Source: Peteryoungia aggregata LMG 23059
Lineage (GTDB): Bacteria; Pseudomonadota; Alphaproteobacteria; Rhizobiales; Rhizobiaceae
Direction of reading: 5' to 3'
DNA length: 64,000 bases
Assembly (NCBI RefSeq): GCF_030814435.1
Contig: NZ_JAUSUW010000008.1
Coordinates: forward strand, 62,001 to 126,000
Shown: one piece after another, positions 1 through 8,900 of the stretch
Position numbering within the stretch: position 1 is the first letter of the stretch
How the letters are laid out: each line of letters opens with the position of its first letter
Made by a program: the position numbers and the translations under genes
Notes under the pieces: model-generated
What the model was told of the DNA's origin: nothing
Seen by the model: only the letters and a program-made list of their open reading frames with translations
The model's database searches: none

Positions 1-327
1 GGTGACATGGGTGGCATGCAGCGCTCGCGTCTTACCAGAAAAGAAGCGCTCGGAAAGATCGTTGGCATTCCAGAGGTTGAGGTCCCCGACCTGCGGCCCC
101 TCGATGCTGACAATGCGGAAGAAATGTCCCTTGGGAACCTCGAAGGTATTGCCCTCGCGCGGCGGCACGATCACCTCGCCGACCTTCTCCATCACCGCCC
201 GTGCCCGCTCCAGGATGCCCATGTCGGGTGCTTTCAACGACTCGACCGGATAGCAGACGACGGGTTTTACAGCCCGGCGGGCAGCCGCATCGGCGGGAAC
301 GGGGATGTTTGCGTTGAAGGGGGACAT
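1..327 (-). CDS. DUF1989 (urea carboxylase-associated family) protein, 3' part outside the window
   Basis: The first 109 residues of a gene that runs off the left edge. The start is the ATG at 327 (protein begins MSPFNANIPVP), with a GGAG a few bases upstream. Residues about 50-105 read like the beginning of the DUF1989 domain: EVPKGHFFRIVSIEGPQVGD followed by LNLWNANDLSERFFSGKTR. Family members are often encoded beside urea carboxylase or in nitrogen-scavenging clusters; their biochemical role is poorly defined. The LysR gene at 440 is divergent with about 110 bp between, the usual arrangement of a regulator and its target, so control by that regulator is likely but inferred. The metal-binding and C-terminal parts cannot be checked here. 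Confidence 0.8.
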   Translation of the reverse strand, partial: MSPFNANIPVPADAAARRAVKPVVCYPVESLKAPDMGILERARAVMEKVGEVIVPPREGNTFEVPKGHFFRIVSIEGPQVGDLNLWNANDLSERFFSGKTRALHATHVT

Positions 328-439
328 GGGAGGCTCCGGAACGGCATCAGGATGAAGCCCACAACGTGCCCCAGGGCCAGTCTTATGACAACAGCCTCCC
401 TTCTTGCCCCATGAGCAAGTCTGGCTTAGTCATGAATGG

Positions 440-1318
440 ATGAAACTGCCACCGCTCCCGACACTCCGCGCCTTCGAGGCCGCCGCCCGCCGCGAAAGCT
501 TCCTGCAGGCCGCAACCGAACTCGGCATGACGGCAGCGGCCGTCAGCCAGCATGTGAAGGCGCTGGAGGAGTGGCTGGGCCTTGCCCTCTTCGAACGTCG
601 GCCGCGTGGCGTGCGCCTCACCGCCGACGGACGCGAACTCGGCGCCGCTTGCTCGGAAGGCCTCGGCCACATCGCCCGCGCCGTCGAGCGGCTGTCTTCG
701 AGAAAGACGGTCGTCCGGGCGAGCCTTGCCTGCATGCCCTCGGTCGTCACCCACTGGCTCGGCCCCCGCCTGCCCCGTTTCCGCGCAGCACATCCCGATA
801 TCCAGGTGTCGATCGTCTATCCGCTCGGCGCACTGACCCCGGATGAAGCCGGCGCAGACCTGCTGATCGGACACGGCACCCGCCCGCCGGGTCGGGCGGA
901 CCGCATCCTGGATGCCGCCACCCGGCCCACCTGTGCGCCCGCCTATCTGGAGCGGCACGGGCCGATCACCACGCCCGCCGACCTCCTGAAACAGGACCTG
1001 TTGCACGACGCAACCGAGGCCGCCTGGCAATCCTGGCTGGCGGCACGCGGGATCGAGGGCCCGACACCGGCAGGACCGCTCTATGCCGATTTCAACCTGC
1101 TCGTCAGTTCGGTCCTCTCGGGCCTCGGCATCGGCCTCTGCCCCACAGCCCTGATCACCGACCACCTGGAAACAGGCACGCTGACCGTGCTGTTCGATGA
1201 AGCTGCGGACGAGGACAAGGCCTATTGGCTGCTGTCAGGCACGAACCTGTCCGACCCAGCCGCGATCTTGCGGGACTGGTTGCTGCAAGAGGCCGCAAGC
1301 TCGGCTTCCAGCGCCTGA
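440..1318 (+). CDS. LysR family transcriptional regulator, GcvA-like
   Basis: A 292-residue DNA-binding regulator of normal LysR length. Residues 1-60 form the winged helix-turn-helix (LPTLRAFEAAARRESF, then TAAAVSQHVKALEEWLGLAL and FERRPRGVRLT). Residues about 90-290 are the periplasmic-binding-protein-like effector domain. The HTH wording is typical of the GcvA/AmpR branch. I chose the ATG at 440, giving MKLPPLPTLRAF, because a longer reading from a TTG at 404 adds 12 residues not expected in the family. It is divergent from the DUF1989 gene and probably controls it. Its 3' end overlaps a degraded antitoxin-like reading frame on the other strand. Confidence 0.9.
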   Translation: MKLPPLPTLRAFEAAARRESFLQAATELGMTAAAVSQHVKALEEWLGLALFERRPRGVRLTADGRELGAACSEGLGHIARAVERLSSRKTVVRASLACMPSVVTHWLGPRLPRFRAAHPDIQVSIVYPLGALTPDEAGADLLIGHGTRPPGRADRILDAATRPTCAPAYLERHGPITTPADLLKQDLLHDATEAAWQSWLAARGIEGPTPAGPLYADFNLLVSSVLSGLGIGLCPTALITDHLETGTLTVLFDEAADEDKAYWLLSGTNLSDPAAILRDWLLQEAASSASSA

Positions 1319-1401
1319 TACTCGACGCAGGCTTTCTCATACTCGGCTCGGAATGCCGGGTTTTTCATGAGCTTCTTTTTCAAGGCCACAAGCTTTGCCA
1401 T
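1222..1401 (-). pseudogene. remnant of an XRE/HigA-type antitoxin N-terminus
   Basis: The frame from the ATG at 1401 gives 59 residues. The first 35 (MAKLVALKKKLMKNPAF, then RAEYEKACVEYQALEAELA) resemble the N-terminal helix of HigA-like antitoxins of the form MTKLxxLKxxLMxxPEFRxEY. The helix-turn-helix that should follow is missing. The reading turns into low-similarity sequence that is simply antisense to the end of the LysR gene. No toxin gene is present. I read it as the stump of a lost toxin-antitoxin gene; a short functional peptide cannot be excluded. Confidence 0.4.
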
Positions 1402-1535
1402 TCTGCACCTCAGTTGATCTCGCCCACGCAAACTCCAGCGCCCCAACGGGGTTTTCTGCATTTGTTGACCAAAACAAAAAGCACACCTAAGCGATGTCAA
1501 ACGGAGTGCGCACCAGGCTATGGACAGTCTCACCC

Positions 1536-2108
1536 TTAAGCAGAAAGAGCTTCAAGCGCTCTGTCAAGGATACCCGTGTTAACCGCAGAGTTGGGGCGAT
1601 TGTAATCAATAAACGCCTTGAGATCACCGACAGTAATGTCGCCTATGATCAATCTTGGCTGACCATCCGAAAATGTCCCATAATTCCGCATGTCAAAAAG
1701 AGAATTGACGAGATCGGCATCCGCCTGGTCGGAGTTGACGTTGCCGTCCTTGTCGTAAATGACGCCATCCTTGATCGTGCCGCCGGTCGCCTGCTCATAC
1801 AGACTGATATCTGACGGCAAAAGCCAGTCAGCGGGATTAACGACACCGCTCGAAAGAGCCGCCGCTAGAGCCGGGCTTGCCATTCCTGCCGTTGTCAGAA
1901 TGCGGCTCAGCGGGGCACCATGCGTGTTCAAGGCATTGGCGGAGAGCGTCATGTTGAGATTCTGATGTGCAGTGCTTCCGGAGACCCCTGGAACAGCGGC
2001 ATTCGGCGCATCCGTGCCTGTGATATCTTGCCAAGCCTCGCCAGCCTCTTTGGACAAGGCTGAATACTGCGACGGGATTGGCATGTTGTATCGGTTGGAA
2101 ATTTCCAT
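1536..2108 (-). CDS. hypothetical protein with a possible EF-hand-like loop
   Basis: A 190-residue protein I do not recognise. It is rich in Ala, Ser and Asn, with no signal peptide, membrane segment or cysteine cluster. Residues about 120-130 (DKDGNVNSDQADAD) have the Asp/Asn spacing of a calcium-binding EF-hand loop, followed by ITVGDLKAFIDYN, which would fit the exiting helix. Proteins secreted by type III systems of plant-associated bacteria can look like this, but no secretion genes are visible and I do not claim it. The gene stands alone, with a GAGG about 10 bases before the ATG. It sits next to a toxin-antitoxin relic, which suggests an accessory insertion between the lysR and puuE genes. 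Confidence 0.6.
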   Translation of the reverse strand: MEISNRYNMPIPSQYSALSKEAGEAWQDITGTDAPNAAVPGVSGSTAHQNLNMTLSANALNTHGAPLSRILTTAGMASPALAAALSSGVVNPADWLLPSDISLYEQATGGTIKDGVIYDKDGNVNSDQADADLVNSLFDMRNYGTFSDGQPRLIIGDITVGDLKAFIDYNRPNSAVNTGILDRALEALSA

Positions 2109-2207
2109 GACTGACCTCGACCTCCAAGTGGCTTCAACCAGCAGCGCTATCGCTCAACACTTGCGCGAGACTGTCAAATCAAACAACCTATCGGATGGAT
2201 TTAGAGC

Positions 2208-3128
2208 TCACCACGTCGGCTTGTGATACTTGTGCCAGTGCTCGGCAATCTCGATCCGCTTGGGCACCCAGACCTTCTCATGAGCAGTCACATAATCGAT
2301 AAACCGCGCCAGCGCCGCAGCCCTTCCCGGTCGCCCGACGAGGCGGCAGTGCAAACCGACGGACATCATCTTCGGGCTGCCGTTTTTCCCCTCCTCATAG
2401 AGCACATCGAAGGCGTCCTTGAGATAGGTGAAGAACTGGTCGCCGGAGTTGAAGCCCTGCGGCGTGGCAAAGCGCATGTCGTTGGTCTCGAGCGTATAGG
2501 GGATGATCAGGAAAGGTTTGCCGTGGAGATCCGGCACCCAGAACGGCAGGTCGTCGGAATAATTGTCGGAGGAATATAGGAAACCGCCCTCCTCCATCAC
2601 GAGGCGCAGCGTGTTCATGGATGGCTTGCCCTGATACATGCCGAGTGGGTGCGAGCCGGTCAGTTCCTTGTGCAGCCGCACGGCCTCTTGAATGTGCTGA
2701 CGCTCGACCTCTTCGGGAAAATCCTTGTATTCGAGCCAGCGATAGCCATGGCTGGCGATTTCCCAGTCCGCTTCCTTCATCGCGGCAACGGCCTCGGGAT
2801 TGCGCGCCATGGCAAGCGTCACGCCATAGACGGTGACCGGCACCTTGCGCTCGGTGAACATCCGCCAGAGCCGCCAAAAGCCGGCGCGCGAGCCGTATTC
2901 GTAGATCGATTCCATGTTGAGGTTGCGCTGGCCGGGCCAAGGCTGGGCACCGACGATTTCCGACAGCAGGTTCTCCGAGGCCGGGTCGCCATCGAGAATG
3001 TTGCTCTCGCCGCCCTCCTCGTAGTTCACCACGAACTGCACCGCGATCCGCGCATCCCCGGGCCATTTCGGATCGGGAATGTCACGGCCATAGCCTATGA
3101 GGTCGCGGGGATAGGGGGCAGTCGTCAT
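2208..3128 (-). CDS. puuE: allantoinase, cofactor-free PuuE type (polysaccharide deacetylase fold)
   Basis: A 306-residue protein predicted to hydrolyse allantoin to allantoate in purine catabolism. It belongs to the NodB/polysaccharide-deacetylase superfamily rather than the metal-dependent amidohydrolases. Landmarks are the start TTAPYPRDLIGYGRDIPDPKW, FVVNYEEGGE near residue 35, the WEIASHGYRWLEY segment near 125-137, and a C-terminus with LHCRLVGRPGRAAAL. The ATG at 3128 is preceded by GAGGTGA; an upstream in-frame extension to 3302 has no family similarity. It runs ahead of the DUF1045 gene in the same direction order (DUF1045 is upstream by about 90 bp), so the two are probably co-transcribed. 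Confidence 0.93.
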   Translation of the reverse strand: MTTAPYPRDLIGYGRDIPDPKWPGDARIAVQFVVNYEEGGESNILDGDPASENLLSEIVGAQPWPGQRNLNMESIYEYGSRAGFWRLWRMFTERKVPVTVYGVTLAMARNPEAVAAMKEADWEIASHGYRWLEYKDFPEEVERQHIQEAVRLHKELTGSHPLGMYQGKPSMNTLRLVMEEGGFLYSSDNYSDDLPFWVPDLHGKPFLIIPYTLETNDMRFATPQGFNSGDQFFTYLKDAFDVLYEEGKNGSPKMMSVGLHCRLVGRPGRAAALARFIDYVTAHEKVWVPKRIEIAEHWHKYHKPTW

Positions 3129-3219
3129 AGGTTCACCTCTCGTGTTTTGACGCGAGGCTATTGTCGGCGACCGCACCTGTCGAGATGGAAAAAGCGGAAT
3201 TTGCTGCAGCGCAAACAGG

Positions 3220-3927
3220 TCAGGCAATCTTCCGGCTGGAAACCCGCCCCAGCGGATGCAGCGAATGCACGGTAAACGGTGCACCCCGCTCAGCTTCGAC
3301 AAACAGCGCGAGATTGGTCACCACGACAGGCTCGGCGAGAGCAGGATCAAAATGGGCTTTCAACCCCTGCTCAATCCGCGGAAAATCCCGCGCCAGAAGC
3401 GGCCCGGTCAGCGTCATGTGAAAGCGAAACTCGTCCATCACATAAGGATGTCCCCAGCGGCTGAGATTGCTGAACTGCGGCGCCGAAAGCCGCTCGGGAT
3501 TGCGCCGCTCGATCTCGGTTTCGGACAGCGGCGCCCGAAAGCCGTCAAAAGCCTGAACGACCGAGGCCGCGAGGTAGTCCACAGAGGGACACGGGCGTTC
3601 GAGAATCAGACCGTAGACATCCCCGATGCGGCCGACGGTCAGGCCGTCGAGCGCCACCGGCTCCATGCGCCCGGAGAAATGCATGAGTTCGCGCAGCAGC
3701 GACGCTTCCGTCGATCCGTCGCTCAAGCGAAAGGGCGCCTTGAACGTCGCGTGAAAACCGAACCGTCGCGGCAGAGCCGTATGGAAGGCAATCTCATGCA
3801 CGCCGAGCCCCTTGAGGCCCGGATGTTCAGCCGCTTCGCCGGAAAAGACGTTTCGCCCCAGCCAGCTCGCAGCAGCAAGTGCCAGCGGATCGCCGGAGGG
3901 TGGTGTAAAACAGATGGCATAGCGCAT
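3220..3927 (-). CDS. DUF1045 family protein (2H phosphoesterase-like)
   Basis: A 235-residue cytosolic protein of the DUF1045 family, often found in phosphonate-utilisation clusters and, in rhizobia, next to allantoinase. Two HxT motifs characteristic of the 2H phosphoesterase fold are visible: FGFHATFKAPF near residue 60 and FRFHMTLTGPL near residue 175. It probably acts on a cyclic or activated phosphate, but the substrate is unknown. The ATG at 3927 has GAGG eight bases upstream; a GTG at 3936 is the alternative. No C-P lyase genes are nearby, so a phosphonate role cannot be argued from context. The neighbouring puuE suggests a link to purine breakdown. Confidence 0.85.
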   Translation of the reverse strand: MRYAICFTPPSGDPLALAAASWLGRNVFSGEAAEHPGLKGLGVHEIAFHTALPRRFGFHATFKAPFRLSDGSTEASLLRELMHFSGRMEPVALDGLTVGRIGDVYGLILERPCPSVDYLAASVVQAFDGFRAPLSETEIERRNPERLSAPQFSNLSRWGHPYVMDEFRFHMTLTGPLLARDFPRIEQGLKAHFDPALAEPVVVTNLALFVEAERGAPFTVHSLHPLGRVSSRKIA

Positions 3928-4064
3928 GTCGAGCACCTCGCACTGGCTCGCTCCGGCACTTTAGCGGATGCCGTTTCAACCCTGTGGATAGGTGATTTGC
4001 ATGACAGTATCACGAAACGGGCGGCGTCATTTGCCGCGAGCCCACAATATAAAACCCCGCAAAT

Positions 4065-5273
4065 TCAGGGTATTTCGGTAAATTCCTCATCATCTGCACG
4101 ACGAGCAGCCACCGAAATGTGATGGGCGAGCGAGAAGCTGTGAGGCAGCGGCAATGCTGCGCCTCCAACCGAATCGAGGACAGCATCGGCGAGCAGATGG
4201 GCAATGCCGAAACTGACCTTGAAGCCCCCTGTCAGCGCGTGGATATGCGAATGCCCCGGATGCGGACCAACCATCGGGTCGCGATCGACCGCCTTGGGTC
4301 GCAGACCCGCCCAGCGCTCGACAACCTCGGCCTCTTGCAGCATCGGCGCCAGCCGCCGCGCCCCGGAGATCAAGGTGTCGAGTTGGGCATCCGTCGAGAA
4401 GGCTTGGTCGAAACTGTTCTCGCTCGTGCTGCCGATCGCGACATGACCGCCGTCATGCGGCACGACATAGAGACCGTCGAGGTAGAGGAGCGGCAACTCG
4501 GCGACAAGATCGACCCTCAGCAGCGCCGCCTGCCCTTTCACGCCTCGGCCCAATGGCTTGGCAAGTGCAGGCCCGAGCGTTTCGAGGAGAGGGAACGACG
4601 AGACACCCGCCGCAACAAGCAGATCGCCGAAACCGAGCGTTACACCATCCGCCAGCCGGATCTGCCTTGCATCGGCATCGATGGCGGTCACGGTGGTCCC
4701 CTCGAACATTCGCACCCGCCCGGCACGCTCCAGCCTCGCCCGGATCGCAGCCGTAAATCCGCGCGGTGAGACACGTCCCGCAAAGCCGTCATGGACGAGC
4801 CCTGCCTCGCAGAATTCCTTCGCCGGCCAGTCGGCAAACGGGCTTTCGTCGATCACCGACCAATCGAAGATACGCCCTTGCTGGCACCAGTTGGTTTCGG
4901 CCTCAAGTGAATGACGCTCGGCGATCGCCCGCAGATGCGCCTTGGGCAGCGGGATGAGCCGCCCGCAACGCCGATAGCCGGCGGACAGACCTGTCTCGGC
5001 CTCCAGCGTGGTGATCTCGGCCTCCAGCGACAGAAGCCCATCGAACTGCAGCTGCTTCTTCTCGTTCCATCGATCCGGCATATGCGCCATCAGCGCGCCG
5101 AGCAGGCCACCGCTCGCGCCGCTCCCGGTTCTCTCTGCCTCGATCAGGATGGTATCGATACCCCGGCGCTCGGCTTTCAGCGCCGCCCAGAGGCCCATGA
5201 TGCCACCACCGACGATGACGAGGTCTGCCCGCAATTGACCTGACATCACTGTCGATTTATCGGACATGGCCAT
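4065..5273 (-). CDS. FAD-dependent oxidoreductase of the DAO family, possibly MnmC1-like
   Basis: A 402-residue flavoprotein with an N-terminal Rossmann motif (DLVIVGGGIMGLWAALKAE), an acidic residue ending the second strand (LIEAE) and the C-terminal DAO signature GLRPKAVDRDPMVGPHP. Family members oxidise amines or amino acids. It is divergent from the mnmD gene, and in enterobacteria the two activities are fused in MnmC. It may therefore be a separate MnmC1-type enzyme that removes the carboxymethyl group of cmnm5U34 in tRNA; this is inference, and a plain amino-acid oxidase is possible. Three in-frame starts exist (5273, 5267, 5246); the first overlaps the mnmD start. Confidence 0.8.
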   Translation of the reverse strand: MAMSDKSTVMSGQLRADLVIVGGGIMGLWAALKAERRGIDTILIEAERTGSGASGGLLGALMAHMPDRWNEKKQLQFDGLLSLEAEITTLEAETGLSAGYRRCGRLIPLPKAHLRAIAERHSLEAETNWCQQGRIFDWSVIDESPFADWPAKEFCEAGLVHDGFAGRVSPRGFTAAIRARLERAGRVRMFEGTTVTAIDADARQIRLADGVTLGFGDLLVAAGVSSFPLLETLGPALAKPLGRGVKGQAALLRVDLVAELPLLYLDGLYVVPHDGGHVAIGSTSENSFDQAFSTDAQLDTLISGARRLAPMLQEAEVVERWAGLRPKAVDRDPMVGPHPGHSHIHALTGGFKVSFGIAHLLADAVLDSVGGAALPLPHSFSLAHHISVAARRADDEEFTEIP

Positions 5274-5997
5274 GACCCATTCAAACTATCCACCGGGGAC
5301 CGGCGACACCCAGGCACCGCTTACCTGGCATGACGGCGATATGCCCTTTTCCACCGCCTTTGGCGATCATTTTTATTGCCAGACCGACGGCCGGCTGGAA
5401 TGCGGCCATGTCTTCCTCGCCGGCAATGGCCTGCCGGATCGCTGGCGGCAGGCAGAGACCTTCACCATCGGCGAACTCGGCTTCGGCACCGGCCTCAATG
5501 CCTGTGAGACGTGGCGGCAGTGGAAGGAACACCGCCGCCCCGGCACCCGTCTCGACTTCGTCTCCTTTGAACTTTTCCCGATGCAGGCCGAGGAGATCGA
5601 CCGCGCGCTGTCCCGCTGGCCGGAGATTGAAGCCGAACGCCGGTCACTGGTTGCCCGCTGGCCGGCGGCACCAAACGGCATCGTCGATATCGACCTCGAC
5701 GACCAGACCCGTTTACGCGTGGTCTGCGGCGATGCGCTCGAAAGCCTGGAAGCGATCGACCTGACATTCGACGCCTGGTTCCTCGACGGTTTCGCCCCCT
5801 CGCGCAACAGTGCCATGTGGTCGGCAGAACTGATGCAGCGGGTCTACGACAAGACACGCGAAGGCGGCAGCTTCGCCACCTATGCCGCAGCCGGCTTCGT
5901 GCGCCGCAATCTCATTGCCTCGGGCTTTGACGTGGAGCGACGTCCGGGCTTTGCCGGAAAGCGGGAAATGCTCTGCGGTGTCAGGCGCCGCGCCTGA
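5266..5997 (+). CDS. mnmD: tRNA (5-methylaminomethyl-2-thiouridine)(34)-methyltransferase MnmD
   Basis: A 243-residue SAM-dependent methyltransferase that completes mnm5(s2)U34 in the wobble position of tRNA. The SAM-binding glycine motif is ELGFGTGLNACETW near residue 65. The family hallmark WFLDGFAPSRNSAMWS lies near 170, and the C-terminal FATYAAAGFVRRNL block near 205 is intact. It corresponds to the methyltransferase half of E. coli MnmC, here as a stand-alone protein. Starts are possible at 5266 or 5272. The first lies inside an 8-bp palindrome ATGGCCAT that is also the start of the divergent oxidoreductase. It converges head-on with the hybrid kinase gene with no spacer. Confidence 0.93.
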   Translation: MAMTHSNYPPGTGDTQAPLTWHDGDMPFSTAFGDHFYCQTDGRLECGHVFLAGNGLPDRWRQAETFTIGELGFGTGLNACETWRQWKEHRRPGTRLDFVSFELFPMQAEEIDRALSRWPEIEAERRSLVARWPAAPNGIVDIDLDDQTRLRVVCGDALESLEAIDLTFDAWFLDGFAPSRNSAMWSAELMQRVYDKTREGGSFATYAAAGFVRRNLIASGFDVERRPGFAGKREMLCGVRRRA

Positions 5998-8900
5998 TCA
6001 ACGCTCCACACGGGCCGTGGCCGCGACGCGCTTGCCGCCCCATTGCTCGATCTTGCGCAGGAGCAGCTCCGGCGAGATCGGCTTCGACAGGTAATCGTCC
6101 ATCCCGGCAGCAAGGCAGGCTTCCCGGTCGCTGTCGAGTGCGTGCGCCGTGACGCCGATGATGGGTATATGTCGCCCCGTCCCCTGCTCGCCCTTGCGGA
6201 TCGCGCCGGTCGCCTGGTGCCCGTTCATCACCGGCATGGAAACATCCATCAGGATCAGGTCAGGCGGCTCACTCTGCCAGGCTGCGACCGCCTCTTCGCC
6301 ATTGTCGACGATTCGGTAGGCGATGCCGCTGCCGGTGAGGATCTGCCGGAAAACGATCTGGTTGACCGGATTGTCTTCCGCAATCAGCACCTTGAGACCA
6401 CCTTCGTCAGTGAAGCTGGAAGGCGTGTCCGGAACGGCTGCCGCGACCTGCGTCGCCATGGCCGGAAGCGGAGCCGGCGAAGCCAAAGGCCATGAGCGGG
6501 CCGAATTGACGCCCTGCACCCGCGCCGTGCGCACCACGTCGATGATTGCGCCGCGCAGAACGTTCGCACGCGCCGGCTTCATCAGGTGCGCCTGCACCCT
6601 GAGGGTCTCGAACAGTCTGTCGTCGCCGACCATGTCCATGGAGGTGAGGAAGACGAGCGCGATGTCATCGAAACGCCTGTCAGCCCGGATGGCCCGTGCC
6701 ACGTCGACACCATTCATGTCGGGCATCTGGTAGTCGATGACCACGACATCGATCGCCAGCTGCTCCCGATGTGCTTCGGCGAGAATTTCAAGGCCGGTGT
6801 CCCCATCCGCGACCGCCAGTCCGTCAAAGCCCCACATCGCCAACTGCTCGGTAATGATCCGGCGATTGACCGCATTGTCGTCGATGACGAGGACCCGGGC
6901 ATCCTTGACCGTCGCCGGCAAGTCCTTCTGGCGGCGGCGTTCAGCAACGATCGTGAGCGGCAGCTCGACGGTGAAGATCGACCCTTGTCCAACCTCCGAC
7001 GAGACGTGCAGCTTGCCACCGAAGAGCCTGACAAGGCCCGCAGTGATGGCGAGCCCGAGGCCGGTACCCTCGTGCCGCCGCGTCGACGACGTGTCGACCT
7101 GCGAGAACTTCTCGAAGATCTTTGCCTGCATGTCGGGCGCAATGCCGATGCCCGTGTCCTCGATACGAAGCTTCAGGACGGCCTGCCCTGCTGTCTCGTT
7201 TTCGGTCGACACCGCGACATGAACATGCCCCTTCTCGGTGAACTTGATCGCATTGCCGAGCAGGTTGGTGACGATCTGCCGGAAGCGCCCGGGATCGCCC
7301 AGGAAGGTGTGTTCCACGGATTGATCACCGGAGACCAAAAGTTCGATATCCTTCTCTGCGGCGGCGGCCGAGAGAAGGGTCGCGACGTCCTCGATCGCCT
7401 CAACCGGATCGAACGGAGATTTCCGCAACCGCAACTGCCCGGCATCGATCTTCGAGAAATCGAGGACATCGTTGATGATCGTCAGAAGCGCGTTGCCCGA
7501 CTTGACCATGATGTCGACGAAAGTCTTCTGGCGGCTGTCCAGTTCCGATTTCGACAACAGTTCCGCCATGCCGAGAACACCATTCATCGGCGTGCGGATC
7601 TCGTGGCTCATATTGGCGAGGAAGTCGGACTTCGCCTTGTCGGCCGCTTCGGCACGGGCAAGCAGGACTTCCAGTTCCGCCTCGCGCGCCTTGAGTTCCG
7701 TGACATCCGTGAGCACGACGACGCAACTGCCGTCGCCGCCGAATGTGGCTTCAAGCTTGACCCAGGTCCTTCCGCCCGCGAGGAAGGTGGTCGAGACGCC
7801 GGTCGACCGCTGAAGCGCGCCTTCCCACTGGTCGAGAAGCGTGGTGGCTTCGTCGCCGAAATCGCCGCGCTCGGCACAGAAATTGAACAGCGACCGCCAG
7901 CTCTCGCCGGGAAGCACCAGCCCTTCCGGCACATCGAGTATCCGGCCGAAGGACGGATTGACTTCAGCGATGCGTCCCTGCTCGATCATCAGCAGGCCCT
8001 GCGACATCATCCGCATGGACTCCTGCAGAAAACGGCCCAGCCGTTCCAGCTGCTGCTGTGCCTCGCCGATTTCCCGCTCCCGCTTCCGCATTTCGGTGAG
8101 ATCGGAATAGGTCAGCAGGATCTTGCGATCCTGCAGTCGCGTGATCGTGGCGAGCACCAACTTGCCGTCAGCATAGTCCAGTTCGGTGACACGCGAACCT
8201 TCGAGCGCGTCAAATTGGGCGATGCGCTGGCGATACCCCTCCTCGAAATCGACGCCGGGCCAGCTCCAGCCGCGCTTGTGATTTTCCAGGCAATAGTGCC
8301 GGAACTGCACGCCGGTAAGCGGAAGCTCGGCCGGCCACTCCCAGATCTCGCGGCACTTCTCGTTGGCGAATTCCACGGTGTAGGCACGGTCGAGGATCAC
8401 AACGCCAACAGGCATGACCTGCAACATCGCCACCATGTCGCTATAGAGCGCTTCGCTGCGGGCCTGTGCGGCGAGCAAGGCCTCCTGCCCCCTCTTGATC
8501 ACCGAAACGTCGTTGACGGAGCCGACGAGATAGTGCTTGCGCTCAGCGGTCGTGATCCGGTTGAGACGCGTGATGACCGGGATCACCTCCCCATGGCGCG
8601 TCACCGTGTCGACATCCCTGTCGATGCGCACACCCTGTTCGAGGATCCGGATGTTCTCCTCCTTCATCCGTCCGCCGGTGTCGGGCCACATTTCCTCTTC
8701 GGTCATCCCGTAAATGTCTTCGCGGCGCTGGCCGTGAAGCTCTTCATAGGCGGCATTGACGTAGATGAGCCGACGATTGATGTCGCGGATGAACACAGGC
8801 ACCGGCATCTGTTCGAGCGTTGCTCGATAGAGCAGCGTCTCCTCCTCCCGGTGCACCATCTCAGTGACATCAGAGAAGGTCACGAGAATGCGCCCGCCGG

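Noticed and set aside
383..1165. 260-codon minus-strand frame opposite lysR
   Set aside because: It is antisense to the conserved HTH and effector domain; its composition is typical of a shadow frame.
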